Source: Microbacterium sp. cf046
GTDB lineage: Bacteria; Actinomycetota; Actinomycetes; Actinomycetales; Microbacteriaceae
Assembly: GCF_900114345.1 (NCBI RefSeq)
Contig: NZ_FOZJ01000001.1
Coordinates: 186,001-250,000, forward strand
DNA: 64,000 nt
Direction of reading: 5' to 3'
Shown here: positions 35,532-47,260 of the stretch, piece after piece
How positions within the stretch are numbered: position 1 is the stretch's first letter
Layout: the number at the start of each line of letters is the position of its first letter
Made by a program: the position numbers and the translations under genes
The notes under the pieces: model-generated
Database searches by the model: none
Told to the model about the DNA's origin: nothing
Seen by the model: the letters and a program-made list of their open reading frames with translations, nothing else

Positions 35532-38072
35532 ATGCAAGGGGTTGCTGCCGGTGGCATCCGGACGCCGGACCAGCGCCTGCGCGTCTTCGTGAGCTCCACG
35601 CTGAAAGAGCTCGCCCCTGAGCGCCGCGCCGCTCGCGCCGCAATCGAGCGGCTCGCCCTCGCCCCCGTGATGTTCGAGCTCGGTGCGCGCCCGCACCCGC
35701 CGCGCGATCTCTATCGCGCCTACCTCGAGCAGAGCGACATCTTCGTGGGCCTGTACTGGGAGCAGTACGGCTGGATCGCTCCGGGCGAGCAGGTCTCCGG
35801 CCTCGAGGACGAGTGGAATCTCGCGCCGGCGATGCCCAAGCTGATCTATCTCAAGCGCAGCGAGCACCGGCAGGACCGGCTGGATGAGCTCCTGTCGCGG
35901 ATCCGCGCGGACGACGATGCCTCCTATGTCGCCTTCACCGACCCCGCAGAACTCGCCGATCTCGTCACTGCCGATCTCGCGACACTGCTCGCCGAGCGGT
36001 TCGACGCCGCCGCGGGCCGGCACACGCCGTTCGACGAACCCGCCGTCGAGGTCTTCTCCACCGAACCGGTGCGGCCGCCCTCGCCGCTGACCAGGCTCGT
36101 CGGTCGTGACGACGAGCTCGCGCTCGTGACGAAGATGCTGACCGATGACGGCCAGCGACTCGTGACCATCACCGGCTCGGGCGGGATCGGCAAGAGCCGA
36201 CTCGCCCTGGCCGCAGCACGGCAGGTCGAAGCGGCGTTCCCGGACGGCGTCGTGTTCGTCGACCTCGCGCCGGTGCTTGAGCCTCGTCTCGTGGTCACGG
36301 CGATCGCCAACGCGATCGGCATGCGCGACACCGGCGAGCGGCCGCTCAGTGAGAAGCTCGCCGGGGCACTGGGACGACGAAGACTCCTCCTCGTCCTCGA
36401 CAACGTCGAGCAGGTGGTCGAGTCCGCGCCGGAGATCGGCGCGTTGATCGCCGGGTCGTCCTCGTCGGTGCTCGCCACGAGCCGGATCCTGCTCAGGGTG
36501 CGGGGTGAGCAGAACGTGCCACTCGGCCCTCTTCCCTCGGCGGAAGCCGCCGAGCTGTTCGCCGAGCGTGCGCGTGCGGTCAAGCCGGACTTCGAACTCA
36601 CCGATGAGAACGTGGCGCAGGTCGTGGCGATCTGCGGGGCCCTGGACAACGTCCCGCTCGCGATCGAACTCGCAGCCGCCCGGCTGCGGGTCCTGGGGCC
36701 CGCGGACCTCGTCGAGCGGCTCGATCATGCCCTGCCCCTGCTGGTCGGCGGCGCACGTGACCTCCCGGAACGTCAGCGCACGCTTCGGGCGACCATCGAG
36801 TGGAGCGCGCAACTGCTGTCCGCGCCGGAGCGCCAGCTGCTGCTGCGGCTCGGGGTCTTCCGCGCGGGATTCGGGCTGGACGCGGTCGAGTGGATGGCCG
36901 ACGACGGCACGGATGCCGTGGATGCGCTCGGAGCCCTCGTGGACGGAAGTCTCGTGCGTGAGCAGGACCGTGGATCGCGACCCTGGTTCACGATGCTCGC
37001 GACAGTGCGCGAGTACAGCCGCGATCGGCTCGCCGAGCAGGGACTTCTCGCGGAATCACTCGATCGGCACGCCGACTTCTACGTCCGGCTCGCCGTCGCC
37101 GCGGGCGCGTCTCCTACCTGGCAGAGCCAGGTCGAGCGCGTGACGCGCCTGCTCGATGAGCAGGATGAACTCCGGGCGGCCGTCGATCAACTCCTCGCGA
37201 ACGCACGGTTCGACGACGTGGCTGAGATCGCGTGGCCGCTCTATTCGTTCTGGTGGGGTGGCGGTCGTGCCGGCGACATTCGGATCTGGATGAGCCGCCT
37301 GCTCGAACCGGGGCGCGTGCTCAGTGAGCGATCCCGGGTCATCGCCGAGTACTGTCTCAATGCCATCCGCTACTGGCGGACAGCCGACGACTCGGTGGTC
37401 CCGGCGATAACCCGTTGCCTCGAGTACTTCGCTCGGGTTGGCGACCGGCGCGGCGAGGCGCTGGCTCGGGCGTCGCTGGCACTGGCGGAATTCGCGCAGG
37501 AACCACCCGCCCTCGAAGCAGCGGAGCAGAATGCCGCACTGGCGATCGAGCTGTCCGAGGAGTTCGACCCCGACTTCGGCGGTGCGGTGGTGGGAGTGAT
37601 GCTCGGCCGCCTCTGGCTCGCGCAGGGTCGGGTCCAGGATGCAGTCGCCCAGTTCGAGCGGACGCTGTCGGTGGCGCGCCGCATCCGTGACACGCTGGGG
37701 CAGGCGATCGCCCTCAGCCATCTCGGCTGGGCCCGCATCGTCGGCGGCGATTCGAGCCGCGCTCGGGAATGCTTCGGTGAGCAGCTGCTCCTCGCATCCA
37801 CGATCGGGCACGAGGAAGGAATCGCCGACGCGCTCGAGGGGATGTTCGCCGTGGCATCGACCTGGGGTGACATCGGCCGGGCCGGGCGCATGCTGGGCGC
37901 CGCCGAGAACATCCGCGAGCGCAAGGGCCTGCCGACTCGCTCACCCCTCTCGTTCTTCGAACCCTTCATCGAGGGCATCCTCGCAGGACCCGACGCGGCA
38001 CCTTTTGAGACGGCACGCCAGCAGGGGCGGGACGCCGAGCTGGCCGATATCGTGGAGGCCGCGCTGCTGTGA
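35532..38072 (+). CDS. DUF4062-STAND (NB-ARC-like) ATPase with TPR region
   Basis: 846-aa multidomain signal-transduction ATPase of unknown role. A DUF4062 module lies at about residues 17-110 (RVFVSSTLKELAPERRAARAAI, SDIFVGLYWEQYGW). An NB-ARC/STAND NTPase lies at about 185-400: TRLVGRDDEL, Walker A GSGGIGKSRLA (about 214), Walker B RLLLVLDNVE (about 283), SVLATSR (about 311) and VPLAIELAAARL (about 374). A winged-helix-like segment follows (LRATIEWSAQLLSAPERQLL, TVREYSRDRLAEQG). The C-terminal third has TPR-type helices (about 600-800). No DNA-binding output domain and no membrane segment are seen. It sits between dnaN and recF, isolated from dnaN by a hairpin. The start has no Shine-Dalgarno. 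A defence, sensing or transcription-linked role is possible. Confidence 0.88.
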   Translation: MQGVAAGGIRTPDQRLRVFVSSTLKELAPERRAARAAIERLALAPVMFELGARPHPPRDLYRAYLEQSDIFVGLYWEQYGWIAPGEQVSGLEDEWNLAPAMPKLIYLKRSEHRQDRLDELLSRIRADDDASYVAFTDPAELADLVTADLATLLAERFDAAAGRHTPFDEPAVEVFSTEPVRPPSPLTRLVGRDDELALVTKMLTDDGQRLVTITGSGGIGKSRLALAAARQVEAAFPDGVVFVDLAPVLEPRLVVTAIANAIGMRDTGERPLSEKLAGALGRRRLLLVLDNVEQVVESAPEIGALIAGSSSSVLATSRILLRVRGEQNVPLGPLPSAEAAELFAERARAVKPDFELTDENVAQVVAICGALDNVPLAIELAAARLRVLGPADLVERLDHALPLLVGGARDLPERQRTLRATIEWSAQLLSAPERQLLLRLGVFRAGFGLDAVEWMADDGTDAVDALGALVDGSLVREQDRGSRPWFTMLATVREYSRDRLAEQGLLAESLDRHADFYVRLAVAAGASPTWQSQVERVTRLLDEQDELRAAVDQLLANARFDDVAEIAWPLYSFWWGGGRAGDIRIWMSRLLEPGRVLSERSRVIAEYCLNAIRYWRTADDSVVPAITRCLEYFARVGDRRGEALARASLALAEFAQEPPALEAAEQNAALAIELSEEFDPDFGGAVVGVMLGRLWLAQGRVQDAVAQFERTLSVARRIRDTLGQAIALSHLGWARIVGGDSSRARECFGEQLLLASTIGHEEGIADALEGMFAVASTWGDIGRAGRMLGAAENIRERKGLPTRSPLSFFEPFIEGILAGPDAAPFETARQQGRDAELADIVEAALL

Positions 38073-38144
38073 CGGCCGGATTCGGCCTCCACGGTCTCTG
38101 CAGAGCCCGGGGTCCAGGTCAGAGCGGCGAACTAGGGTTGCACA

Positions 38145-39338
38145 GTGATCGTTGAGCACCTCAGCCTCGTGGACTTCCGCAATTACGCGGCAGCCGACGT
38201 CGCGCTCGGTGCGGGGCCGAATGTCTTCGTGGGCCGCAACGGCCAGGGCAAGACCAACCTCGCCGAGGCTGTGGCGTACCTCGCGACGCTGGGCTCGCAT
38301 CGTGTGGCCAATGACGCGCCGATGGTGCGGGACGGTGCGGATGCCGCGATCATCCGCGCGCGCCTGGCCCACGGCGAGCGGCACGTGCTGCTGGAAGCGC
38401 AGCTGAACCGGCAGGGCGCCAACAAGGCCCGGGTCAACGGCGCTCCGGTGAAGAGCTCAGAGCTCCCGCGCTATGCGCAGGTCGTGCTGTTCGCCCCGGA
38501 GGACCTGCAGATCGTGCGCGGTGACCCCTCTTCCCGCCGCCGCTTCATGGATCAGCTGCTCGTGCAGCGCTCACCGCGCTTCTCCGGCGTGCTGGCCGAC
38601 TACGACCGCGTGCTCAAGCAGCGCACGGCGCTGCTCAAATCCGCCAGGGCCCGCGGCATCCGCGGCGACCAGCTGTCGACACTCGATGTCTGGGACGACA
38701 AGCTGGTCTCGCTCGGCACAGAGCTCATCGAGGCTCGCCTCGCGCTCGCCGCGGACCTCAGCGGTCCACTCGCCGCCGCGTACACCGCGATCGCCGGGGC
38801 CGATCACGAGCCGCGGCTGGAGTGGGCGCTGTCGGTGCGCGGCGCGGATCCCGAAGAGGGTGCGGGTGGGGGCCGGGACGTCGGCGCTCCCGCGGGCGAC
38901 GGCGGCTCCGCGTCCGATGCCTCGCCCAGTCCGATCGCCGACCAGTTCCGCCTCGCCCTCGCAGCCCGCCGTGCGGCCGAGCTGGATCGCGGACTGACGC
39001 TCGTGGGACCGCATCGGGACGATCTGCTGCTGCGCGTCCGCGGACTCCCGGTGAAGGGGTACGCCTCGCACGGCGAATCGTGGTCCGTCGCGCTCGGGCT
39101 GCGGCTCGCGTCGGCCGAGCTGCTGCGGGCCGACTCGCGCCTGGGCGACCCCGTGCTGATCCTCGACGACGTCTTCGCCGAGCTCGACACCGATCGCAGG
39201 GCACGCCTCGCCGAGCTCACCGCGACATACGAGCAGGTCATCGTGACGGCCGCGGTGGAGGAGGACGTCCCGCTGGGACTGCGTGCGCACGTGGTGCGGG
39301 TCGAGTGTGGACGCATCCTGGATGGCTCGGATGCCTGA
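38145..39338 (+). CDS. recF: DNA replication and repair protein RecF
   Basis: SMC-like ATPase that helps load RecA at gaps. 397 aa. VEHLSLVDFRNYAAADVAL at the N-terminus, Walker A GRNGQGKTN (about residues 30-38), QVVLFAPEDLQIVRGDPSSRRRFMDQLL (about 118-145) and the ABC-type signature/Walker B region SVALGLRLASAELL and PVLILDDVFAELD. A Gly/Ala-rich insert at about residues 240-262 is not conserved in the family. GTG 38145 follows a TAGGGT element by 6 nt, suggesting a leaderless transcript. The end overlaps the dciA start. Confidence 0.95.
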   Translation: MIVEHLSLVDFRNYAAADVALGAGPNVFVGRNGQGKTNLAEAVAYLATLGSHRVANDAPMVRDGADAAIIRARLAHGERHVLLEAQLNRQGANKARVNGAPVKSSELPRYAQVVLFAPEDLQIVRGDPSSRRRFMDQLLVQRSPRFSGVLADYDRVLKQRTALLKSARARGIRGDQLSTLDVWDDKLVSLGTELIEARLALAADLSGPLAAAYTAIAGADHEPRLEWALSVRGADPEEGAGGGRDVGAPAGDGGSASDASPSPIADQFRLALAARRAAELDRGLTLVGPHRDDLLLRVRGLPVKGYASHGESWSVALGLRLASAELLRADSRLGDPVLILDDVFAELDTDRRARLAELTATYEQVIVTAAVEEDVPLGLRAHVVRVECGRILDGSDA

Positions 39339-39837
39339 ACCCGAGATCCCGGACGGCGACGAGCCCGTCCCGGAGACCGTCGCCACCTATCTGCGCCTGC
39401 GCGGACTGGAGCCGTCCGCCCGCACATATCGCAAGCGCAGACGCCGTGGACCCGACGACGAGAACGCGCCGTTCACTCCGGGGCGCGACCCCAAGGGCGT
39501 CGCCGATGTGCTCTCCGACCTCACTCGCAGCGCCGGCTGGGACTCGCAGCTCGCCCGTGAAGACGTGGTGCGCACGTGGGCCGAAGTCGCCGGTGAGGAC
39601 ACCGCGCGCCACACCAATCCGGTGGCGTTCACCGAGGGGACGCTGACCGTCCAGGCCGACTCGACCGCGTGGGCCAAGCAGCTGCAGCTCATGCGCTCGC
39701 AGATACTCTCCGAGATCGTCCGGCGATTCCCCGAAGCGGGGGTCGACGGCATCCGCTTCATCGGCCCTGACGTCCCCTCCTGGAAATGGGGTCCCAGAAC
39801 GACTCCAGGGCGTGGTCCGCGCGATACCTACGGGTAA
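39322..39837 (+). CDS. dciA: DciA family (DUF721) helicase-loading protein
   Basis: Predicted replicative-helicase operator that replaces DnaC/DnaI in most bacteria. 171 aa from ATG 39322, or 168 aa from ATG 39331; both overlap recF. The N-terminus is variable and basic (YRKRRRRGPDDEN). The DUF721 core starts near residue 60: VADVLSDLTRSAGWDSQL, VVRTWAEVAGEDTARHTNPVAF, and LTVQADSTAWAKQLQLMRSQIL. The position between recF and gyrB is conserved in actinobacteria. Start choice is uncertain because neither ATG has a clear Shine-Dalgarno. Confidence 0.9.
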   Translation: MARMPEPEIPDGDEPVPETVATYLRLRGLEPSARTYRKRRRRGPDDENAPFTPGRDPKGVADVLSDLTRSAGWDSQLAREDVVRTWAEVAGEDTARHTNPVAFTEGTLTVQADSTAWAKQLQLMRSQILSEIVRRFPEAGVDGIRFIGPDVPSWKWGPRTTPGRGPRDTYG

Positions 39838-39959
39838 GACACCTCCAGTCCTATCCGAACGGAATTCAGGGCGCCACAGGGGCGCACATGGCGCGGGTGA
39901 GAGCGGTTCCTTGGTAGACTGGAGCGGCCCCGAAATACGATGTGGAGCGCGCCGAGAAT

Positions 39960-42014
39960 ATGACGTCCGAGACCCCCGACAGCCTGCCCGAAGCACCCGA
40001 ACTGCCTTCCACGGAACCAGAGCAAGCCGAACGGACTCACGTCGAGTACGGAGCTGACGAGATCCAGGTCCTCGAGGGTCTCGAGGCGGTCCGCAAGCGC
40101 CCGGGTATGTACATCGGCTCGACTGGACCCCGTGGCCTCCACCACCTCGTCTCCGAGATCGTCGACAACTCGGTCGACGAGGCTCTCGCCGGCTACTGCG
40201 ACACGATCGTCGTGACGATCCTCCCCGACGGCGCGATCAGGGTCGTCGACAACGGTCGCGGCATCCCGGTGGACATGCACAAGACCGAGGGCAAGTCGAC
40301 CGTGGAGGTCGTGCTCACGGTGCTCCACGCCGGAGGCAAGTTCGGTGGGGGCGGTTATGCCGTTTCCGGCGGACTCCACGGCGTGGGTTCGTCCGTCGTG
40401 AACGCGCTCTCGAGCCGGCTCGAGGTGGAGGTGTACCGCCAGGGCTATGTCTGGCGGCAGTCCTACCGCGACGGCGGCGTGCCGCAGGCGCCCCTGGAGC
40501 GCGCCGAGCCCAGCACCCACACCGGGACGACGATCACGTTCTGGCCGGATGACTCGATCTTCGAGACCGTCGAGTTCGAGTACGAGACCCTGCGCACCCG
40601 GTTCCAGCAGATGGCGTTCCTGAACAAGGGCCTGCGCATCGACCTGGTCGACGAACGCGCCGCGTCGGCGTACGAGGAGGAGACCGAGCCGGGAACCGTC
40701 GTGCTGCAGCAGCGCAACGACAGCTTCCTCTACGAACGCGGACTCGTCGACTACGTCGAGTACCTCAACCGCGTCCGCAAGGCCGACCACGTCAACGACG
40801 AGGTCATCGACTTCGAATCCGAAGACACCGAGCGCAAGATCGCGCTCGAAGTCGCGATGCAGTGGACCACGAGCTACACCGAGAACGTCTTCACCTACGC
40901 GAACACGATCAACACGCACGAGGGCGGAACCCACGAAGAGGGCTTCCGTGCGGCGCTCACCACACTGGTCAACAAGTACGCGCGCGCGAACAACCTGCTC
41001 AAGGAGAAGGACGAGAACCTCTCGGGCGACGATGTGCGCGAGGGTCTGACGGCGGTGATCTCGGTCAAGCTGTCCGAACCCCAGTTCGAGGGTCAGACCA
41101 AGACCAAGCTGGGCAACACCGAGGCGAAGGCGTTCGTGCAGAAGGTCGTCGGGGACCGGCTCGGCGACTGGTTCGACCGCAATCCCGTCCAGGCCAGGAA
41201 CATCATCCGCAAGGCGATCGACGCCGCGACCGCGCGCCTCGCCGCACGGAAGGCGCGCGAGACGGCGCGACGCAAGAGCGTGTTCGAGAGCGCGGCGATG
41301 CCCGACAAGCTCAAGGACTGCACGTCGAAGGATCCGTCGATCAGCGAGATCTTCCTGGTGGAGGGCGATTCGGCCGGCGGCTCCGCCGTGCAGGGTCGCG
41401 ATCCGCACACCCAGGCGATCCTCGCGCTTCGCGGGAAGATCCTGAACGTCGAGCGCGCGCGGCTGGACCGCGCCCTCGGCAACCGCGAAGTGCAGGCGAT
41501 GATCCAGGCGTTCGGCACCGGCATCGGCGAGGACTTCGACATCACGAAGGCCCGGTACCACAAGATCGTGCTGATGGCGGATGCCGATGTCGACGGTCAG
41601 CACATCACGACGCTCCTGCTGACACTGCTCTTCCGCTACATGCGCGGACTCATCGAGGCCGGCTTCGTCTACCTCGCGCAGCCGCCGCTGTATCGCCTCA
41701 AGTGGTCCAACGCACCGCATGAGTACGTCTACAGCGACCGGGAGCGCGACGCGCTGCTGACCGAGGGACTCGCGAGCGGCAAGCGGATCCCGAAGGACAA
41801 CAGCATCCAGCGATACAAGGGTCTCGGCGAGATGAACGCCAAGGAGCTGTGGGAGACCACGATGGACCCCGAGACGCGCACCCTCCGCCAGGTCACGATC
41901 GACGATGCCGCCGCGGCAGACGAGATCTTCACGATCCTGATGGGCGAGGACGTCGAGTCGCGGCGCGGATTCATCCAGCGCAACGCGAAGGACGTCCGGT
42001 TCCTCGACATCTGA
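39960..42014 (+). CDS. gyrB: DNA gyrase subunit B
   Basis: ATPase subunit of DNA gyrase. 684 aa from ATG 39960 (a GTG at 39942 would add six residues). GHKL ATPase motifs: [49 protein letters not shown]. The TOPRIM domain starts [14 protein letters not shown] (about residue 463) and includes DADVDGQHI. The C-terminus [14 protein letters not shown] is canonical. A -10-like TAGACT lies at 39915-39920. It is separated from gyrA by 102 nt containing a repeat hairpin. Confidence 0.97.
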   Translation: MTSETPDSLPEAPELPSTEPEQAERTHVEYGADEIQVLEGLEAVRKRPGMYIGSTGPRGLHHLVSEIVDNSVDEALAGYCDTIVVTILPDGAIRVVDNGRGIPVDMHKTEGKSTVEVVLTVLHAGGKFGGGGYAVSGGLHGVGSSVVNALSSRLEVEVYRQGYVWRQSYRDGGVPQAPLERAEPSTHTGTTITFWPDDSIFETVEFEYETLRTRFQQMAFLNKGLRIDLVDERAASAYEEETEPGTVVLQQRNDSFLYERGLVDYVEYLNRVRKADHVNDEVIDFESEDTERKIALEVAMQWTTSYTENVFTYANTINTHEGGTHEEGFRAALTTLVNKYARANNLLKEKDENLSGDDVREGLTAVISVKLSEPQFEGQTKTKLGNTEAKAFVQKVVGDRLGDWFDRNPVQARNIIRKAIDAATARLAARKARETARRKSVFESAAMPDKLKDCTSKDPSISEIFLVEGDSAGGSAVQGRDPHTQAILALRGKILNVERARLDRALGNREVQAMIQAFGTGIGEDFDITKARYHKIVLMADADVDGQHITTLLLTLLFRYMRGLIEAGFVYLAQPPLYRLKWSNAPHEYVYSDRERDALLTEGLASGKRIPKDNSIQRYKGLGEMNAKELWETTMDPETRTLRQVTIDDAAAADEIFTILMGEDVESRRGFIQRNAKDVRFLDI

Positions 42015-42028
42015 TGCACGATCGGCGT

Positions 42029-42076
42029 TTCGTCTCGCTTCGCTCGCTCAACGACCAGTGGTTGAGCGAGCAGCAC
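42029..42076. repeat. Hairpin repeat between gyrB and gyrA
   Basis: CTCGCTCAAC (42043-42052) pairs with GTTGAGCGAG (42061-42070), loop GACCAGTG. It is preceded by TTTCGTCTCGCTTCG. A related sequence (TTTCGTCTCCTCGCTGCGCTC...GCTCAACGG) occurs near 13520-13552. It is apparently a second dispersed repeat family of this genome. Confidence 0.65.
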
Positions 42077-42116
42077 AGCGATGACGCGGCACGCCAGGAC
42101 GAACGAAAGAACACAC

Positions 42117-44713
<2,597 letters not shown>

Positions 44714-44717
<4 letters not shown>

Positions 44718-45118
44718 GCACCGTAGCCGACAAGCTCGCAAAGAAGTCCAGCCACAAGACCAGCGCCAAGCAGGTGCGCCTGCGGCTGGTGTACGTCGAC
44801 TTCTGGTCGGCGGTCAAACTGTCGTTCCTGGCCGCCGTCGCGCTCGCGATCGTGACCGTCGTCAGCTTCCTCCTGGTCTACCTCATCGTCCAGACGACCG
44901 GCCTGATCGGCAAGGTCGACGAGTTCTTCCAGAGCTTCTCGGACGGCGGCGTCTCCATCACGGCGTTCGTCGGCCTCCCGCAGGTCATGGCGTTCGCCGC
45001 CATCGTCGCGATCCTCAATCTGGTGGTCGTGACCGTGCTCGGCGCAGTGATCGCGGGCATCTACAACCTGGCAGTGAAGGTCACCGGCGGTCTTCTGGTC
45101 GGCTTCACCTCGAACTGA
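44714..45118 (+). CDS. DUF3566 membrane protein
   Basis: 134-aa protein conserved directly downstream of gyrA in actinobacteria (Rv0007-type). A charged N-terminal tail ([29 protein letters not shown]) precedes two membrane helices (about residues 40-65 and 85-112). The ending is [17 protein letters not shown]. Function unknown; the N-terminal motif is the DUF3566 signature. The ATG overlaps the gyrA stop (ATGA), so translation is coupled. It is convergent with the VIT-type transporter after only 6 nt. Confidence 0.92.
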
Positions 45119-45124
45119 CGCGGG

Positions 45125-45847
45125 TCAGACCGCGCCGGTCGTCCCGAGCAGGGTGCCGATCGCCCAGGTGACGGCCAGCGCGAGCGCGCCGCCGATCACC
45201 AGGCGTGCGGTCGCCCGCATCTTGCTGCTGCCGCCGAGGTGCGCCGACACGGTGCCGGTGATGCCCAGGGCGACGAGCACTGCGACGAACGTCACCGGCA
45301 CGCGCAGCTCCGGCGGCGGCAGCAGGATCGCCAGCAGCGGGAGCATCGCGCCGAGCGTGAAGGCGATCGCCGACGACAGGGCCGCCTGCCACGGGCTGAC
45401 CAGATCGTGCTGATCGATGTGCAGCTCGACCTCGAGGTGCGCGGCCAGGGCGTCGTGCTCGGTGAGTTCGAGGGCCACCTGCCTCGCAGTGGCCTCGCTC
45501 AGCCCGCGCTCGCGGTACAGCGAGGTCAGCTCCTCGAGCTCTTCATCGGGGAGCTCCTTCAGCTCCCTGGTCTCCTTCGCGATGAGGGCTCGCTCGCTGT
45601 CGCGCTGACTGCTCACCGACACGTATTCGCCGAGCGCCATCGAGATCGCGCCGCCGACGAGCCCTGCCACTCCGGCGACCAGGAGTGCGGCCGTATCCGT
45701 GGTGGCCCCTGCGACGCCGACGACGAGCGATGCGACCGAGACGATGCCGTCGTTCGCGCCGAGCACTCCTGCGCGCAGCCAGTTCAGACGCTGGCCGACG
45801 CCTCCCGTATGGGCTTCGCCGGCGTGCGTGGGATCGTCATCGCTCAC
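45125..45847 (-). CDS. VIT1/CCC1-family (VIT) transporter
   Basis: Predicted membrane transporter of the vacuolar iron transporter family; bacterial members are thought to export or store iron or manganese. GTG at 45845-45847 gives 240 aa. An upstream GTG at 45889 would add 14 residues. Motif RLNWLRAGVLGANDGIVSVASLVVGVAGA (about residues 17-45) is the family signature in the first helix. GLVGGAISMALGEYVSVSSQRDSE follows. A cytoplasmic Glu-rich metal-binding segment (about 85-145, ELKELPDEELEEL and EHDALAAHLEVEL) precedes three more helices. About five helices in total. Substrate not determinable here. Confidence 0.88.
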   Translation of the reverse strand: MSDDDPTHAGEAHTGGVGQRLNWLRAGVLGANDGIVSVASLVVGVAGATTDTAALLVAGVAGLVGGAISMALGEYVSVSSQRDSERALIAKETRELKELPDEELEELTSLYRERGLSEATARQVALELTEHDALAAHLEVELHIDQHDLVSPWQAALSSAIAFTLGAMLPLLAILLPPPELRVPVTFVAVLVALGITGTVSAHLGGSSKMRATARLVIGGALALAVTWAIGTLLGTTGAV

Positions 45848-45915
45848 ACCCCCAGTGAACCAACGAAGGATGCGGGCGCGCGACGCCACACCGAGCGAGG
45901 CGCCGCTCCCGCGGA

Positions 45916-45945
45916 TTCGTGAATTGCCTGTCGTTCGGGTAAAGT
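45916..45945 (+). promoter_or_regulatory. Candidate tRNA-Ile/tRNA-Ala promoter
   Basis: -35-like TTCGTG (45916-45921), 18-nt spacer, -10 TAAAGT (45940-45945), ending 35 nt before tRNA-Ile. Pattern match only. Confidence 0.4.
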
Positions 45946-45980
45946 CTTGGAGGTTGACGGCGCTCGCGCCGCCACGAAAC

Positions 45981-46054
45981 GGGGCTATAGCTCAGGCGGT
46001 TAGAGCGCTTCACTGATAATGAAGAGGTCCCAGGTTCAAGTCCTGGTAGCCCCA
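45981..46054 (+). tRNA. tRNA-Ile (GAT)
   Basis: 74-nt cloverleaf. Acceptor GGGGCTA pairs with TAGCCCC, D-arm GCTCAGGCGGTTAGAGC, anticodon GAT inside loop CTGATAA, T-loop GTTCAAGTC, discriminator A at 46054. The CCA end is not encoded. Confidence 0.97.
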
Positions 46055-46070
46055 CAGATACAACAGCCCC

Positions 46071-46143
46071 GGGGCCTTAGCTCAGTTGGTAGAGCGCCTG
46101 CTTTGCAAGCAGGATGTCAGGAGTTCGAATCTCCTAGGCTCCA
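46071..46143 (+). tRNA. tRNA-Ala (TGC)
   Basis: 73-nt cloverleaf. Acceptor GGGGCCT pairs with AGGCTCC (one G-T), D-arm GCTCAGTTGGTAGAGC, anticodon TGC at 46104-46106, T-arm GGAGTTCGAATCTCC, discriminator A. It lies 16 nt after tRNA-Ile, likely one transcript. CCA is not encoded. Confidence 0.97.
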
Positions 46144-46146
46144 CAG

Positions 46147-46187
46147 ACGAAGAAGCGCCGGCCCGCAGGGTCGGCGCTTTCTTCGTC
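46147..46187 (+). terminator. Terminator after tRNA-Ala
   Basis: GACGAAGAAGCGCCG pairs with CGGCGCTTTCTTCGTC (46172-46187) around loop GCCCGCAGGGT; long stem with one bulge, T-rich 3' arm. Confidence 0.85.
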
Positions 46188-46256
46188 ATCGGGCACAGTG
46201 ATTCGAATTCGCGGCGCAGCCGCGTTCGACGGGCCCACGCGGCTCTGCCGCGGGGA

Positions 46257-46300
46257 CTCCTAAGCTCCACAGACGAAGAAGCGCCGGCCCGCAGGGTCGG
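46257..46300 (+). repeat. Duplicated tRNA-Ala 3' end plus terminator arm
   Basis: 44 nt identical, except one G-to-A change, to 46131-46174 (the last 13 nt of tRNA-Ala and following terminator). It begins CTCCTAAGCTCCACAGACG. The 82 nt between the copies contain GATTCGAATTC, reminiscent of the T-loop, and a GC palindrome. It resembles an old attachment-site or deletion scar. Confidence 0.8.
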
Positions 46301-46351
46301 TGCTTCTCGCATTCCCGGGTGAGCCCTTCGTCCATAGGTAGAGTCGAACGC

Positions 46352-46777
46352 ATGGACACGCGGGTCGCGGCATACGCCGTCATCATCGACGCCGACGACC
46401 GCATCCTGCTGGCTCACTGGAACGAAGGGCGCCGCGCCGCATGGACGCTGCCCGGGGGCGGGCTCGAAGCCGGCGAAGACCCCGAGCACGCCACCCGTCG
46501 CGAGGTACGTGAGGAGACCGGCTATCGGGTGTCGGTGGGCGACCTGCTCGGCATCCATTCCCGCGTCATCCCCGCCGGGCGTCGGCTCGCGCCCGATGCC
46601 ACCGGCCCCCTGCACGCCCTGCGGATCGTCTATCGCGCGCGCATCACGGGCGGGCGGCTGCGAAACGAGACCAACGGCTCGACCGATCGGGCGGACTGGT
46701 TCCCGCTGTCCGGTGTGTCCGCCCTGCAGCGGGTGAAGCTCGTCGACATCGCGCTGAAGATGGCACGACGGGACTGA
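46352..46777 (+). CDS. NUDIX hydrolase
   Basis: 141-aa pyrophosphohydrolase of unknown nucleotide substrate. The Nudix box is complete: GGGLEAGEDPEHATRREV then REETGYRV (about residues 33-58), with the metal-binding REVREE. It starts MDTRVAAYAVIID, typical of the MutT-like group. A TAGAGT element at 46339-46344 ends 7 nt before the ATG, suggesting a leaderless transcript. It is convergent with the YbaK-type gene with no gap. Confidence 0.9.
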   Translation: MDTRVAAYAVIIDADDRILLAHWNEGRRAAWTLPGGGLEAGEDPEHATRREVREETGYRVSVGDLLGIHSRVIPAGRRLAPDATGPLHALRIVYRARITGGRLRNETNGSTDRADWFPLSGVSALQRVKLVDIALKMARRD

Positions 46778-47260
46778 TCAGCTGATCTCCTGCGAGATGT
46801 CGGCCACGGTCGCTCCGTATGCCGCGATCAGATCGTCGGCGCCGACGAAGAGGCTGTATCCGTGGGCGCCGGCGCCCATGGCGATGCGTGCGCCGACGAT
46901 GCGCTCATCCGCGAAGACCGGCCAGTCGGTCGTGCTGCCCACCGGAACGATCGTGCCCCGCTCGTAGCCGGTGGCCGCAAGCGCGCGGGCCGGATCGGGC
47001 AGCTGGAGCTTGTTCACTCCGACCACCGCGCGCAGCTTCGGCCACGAGATCGCGCGATCACCGGGCACGAGCGCGAACAGATAGGTGTCGTCGCTGCGCT
47101 TGACCACGAGGGTCTTCACGATTCCCGCGGGCGGGATGCCGAGCAGCGCTGCCGCCTCGTTCAGGCTGTTCGCGGCGGGGCGCTCGCGGATCTCGATGGT
47201 CAGACTCCGCGCGGCCGCTGCGTCGCGGACGCGCTGCGTGGGGTCGGACCCCTCGCTCAC
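46778..47260 (-). CDS. YbaK/ProX-type aminoacyl-tRNA deacylase
   Basis: Predicted hydrolase of mischarged tRNA (Cys- or Ala-tRNAPro). GTG at 47258-47260 gives 160 aa. YbaK fold motifs: NSLNEAAALLGIPPAGIVKTLVV (about residues 28-50), the lysine in GVNKLQLPDP, ATGYERGTIVPVG and DERIVGARIAMGAGAHGYSLFV. The start overlaps the upstream gene by 4 nt (GTGA), indicating coupling. Single-domain members of this type are common editing proteins; exact tRNA unknown. Confidence 0.87.
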   Translation of the reverse strand: MSEGSDPTQRVRDAAAARSLTIEIRERPAANSLNEAAALLGIPPAGIVKTLVVKRSDDTYLFALVPGDRAISWPKLRAVVGVNKLQLPDPARALAATGYERGTIVPVGSTTDWPVFADERIVGARIAMGAGAHGYSLFVGADDLIAAYGATVADISQEIS

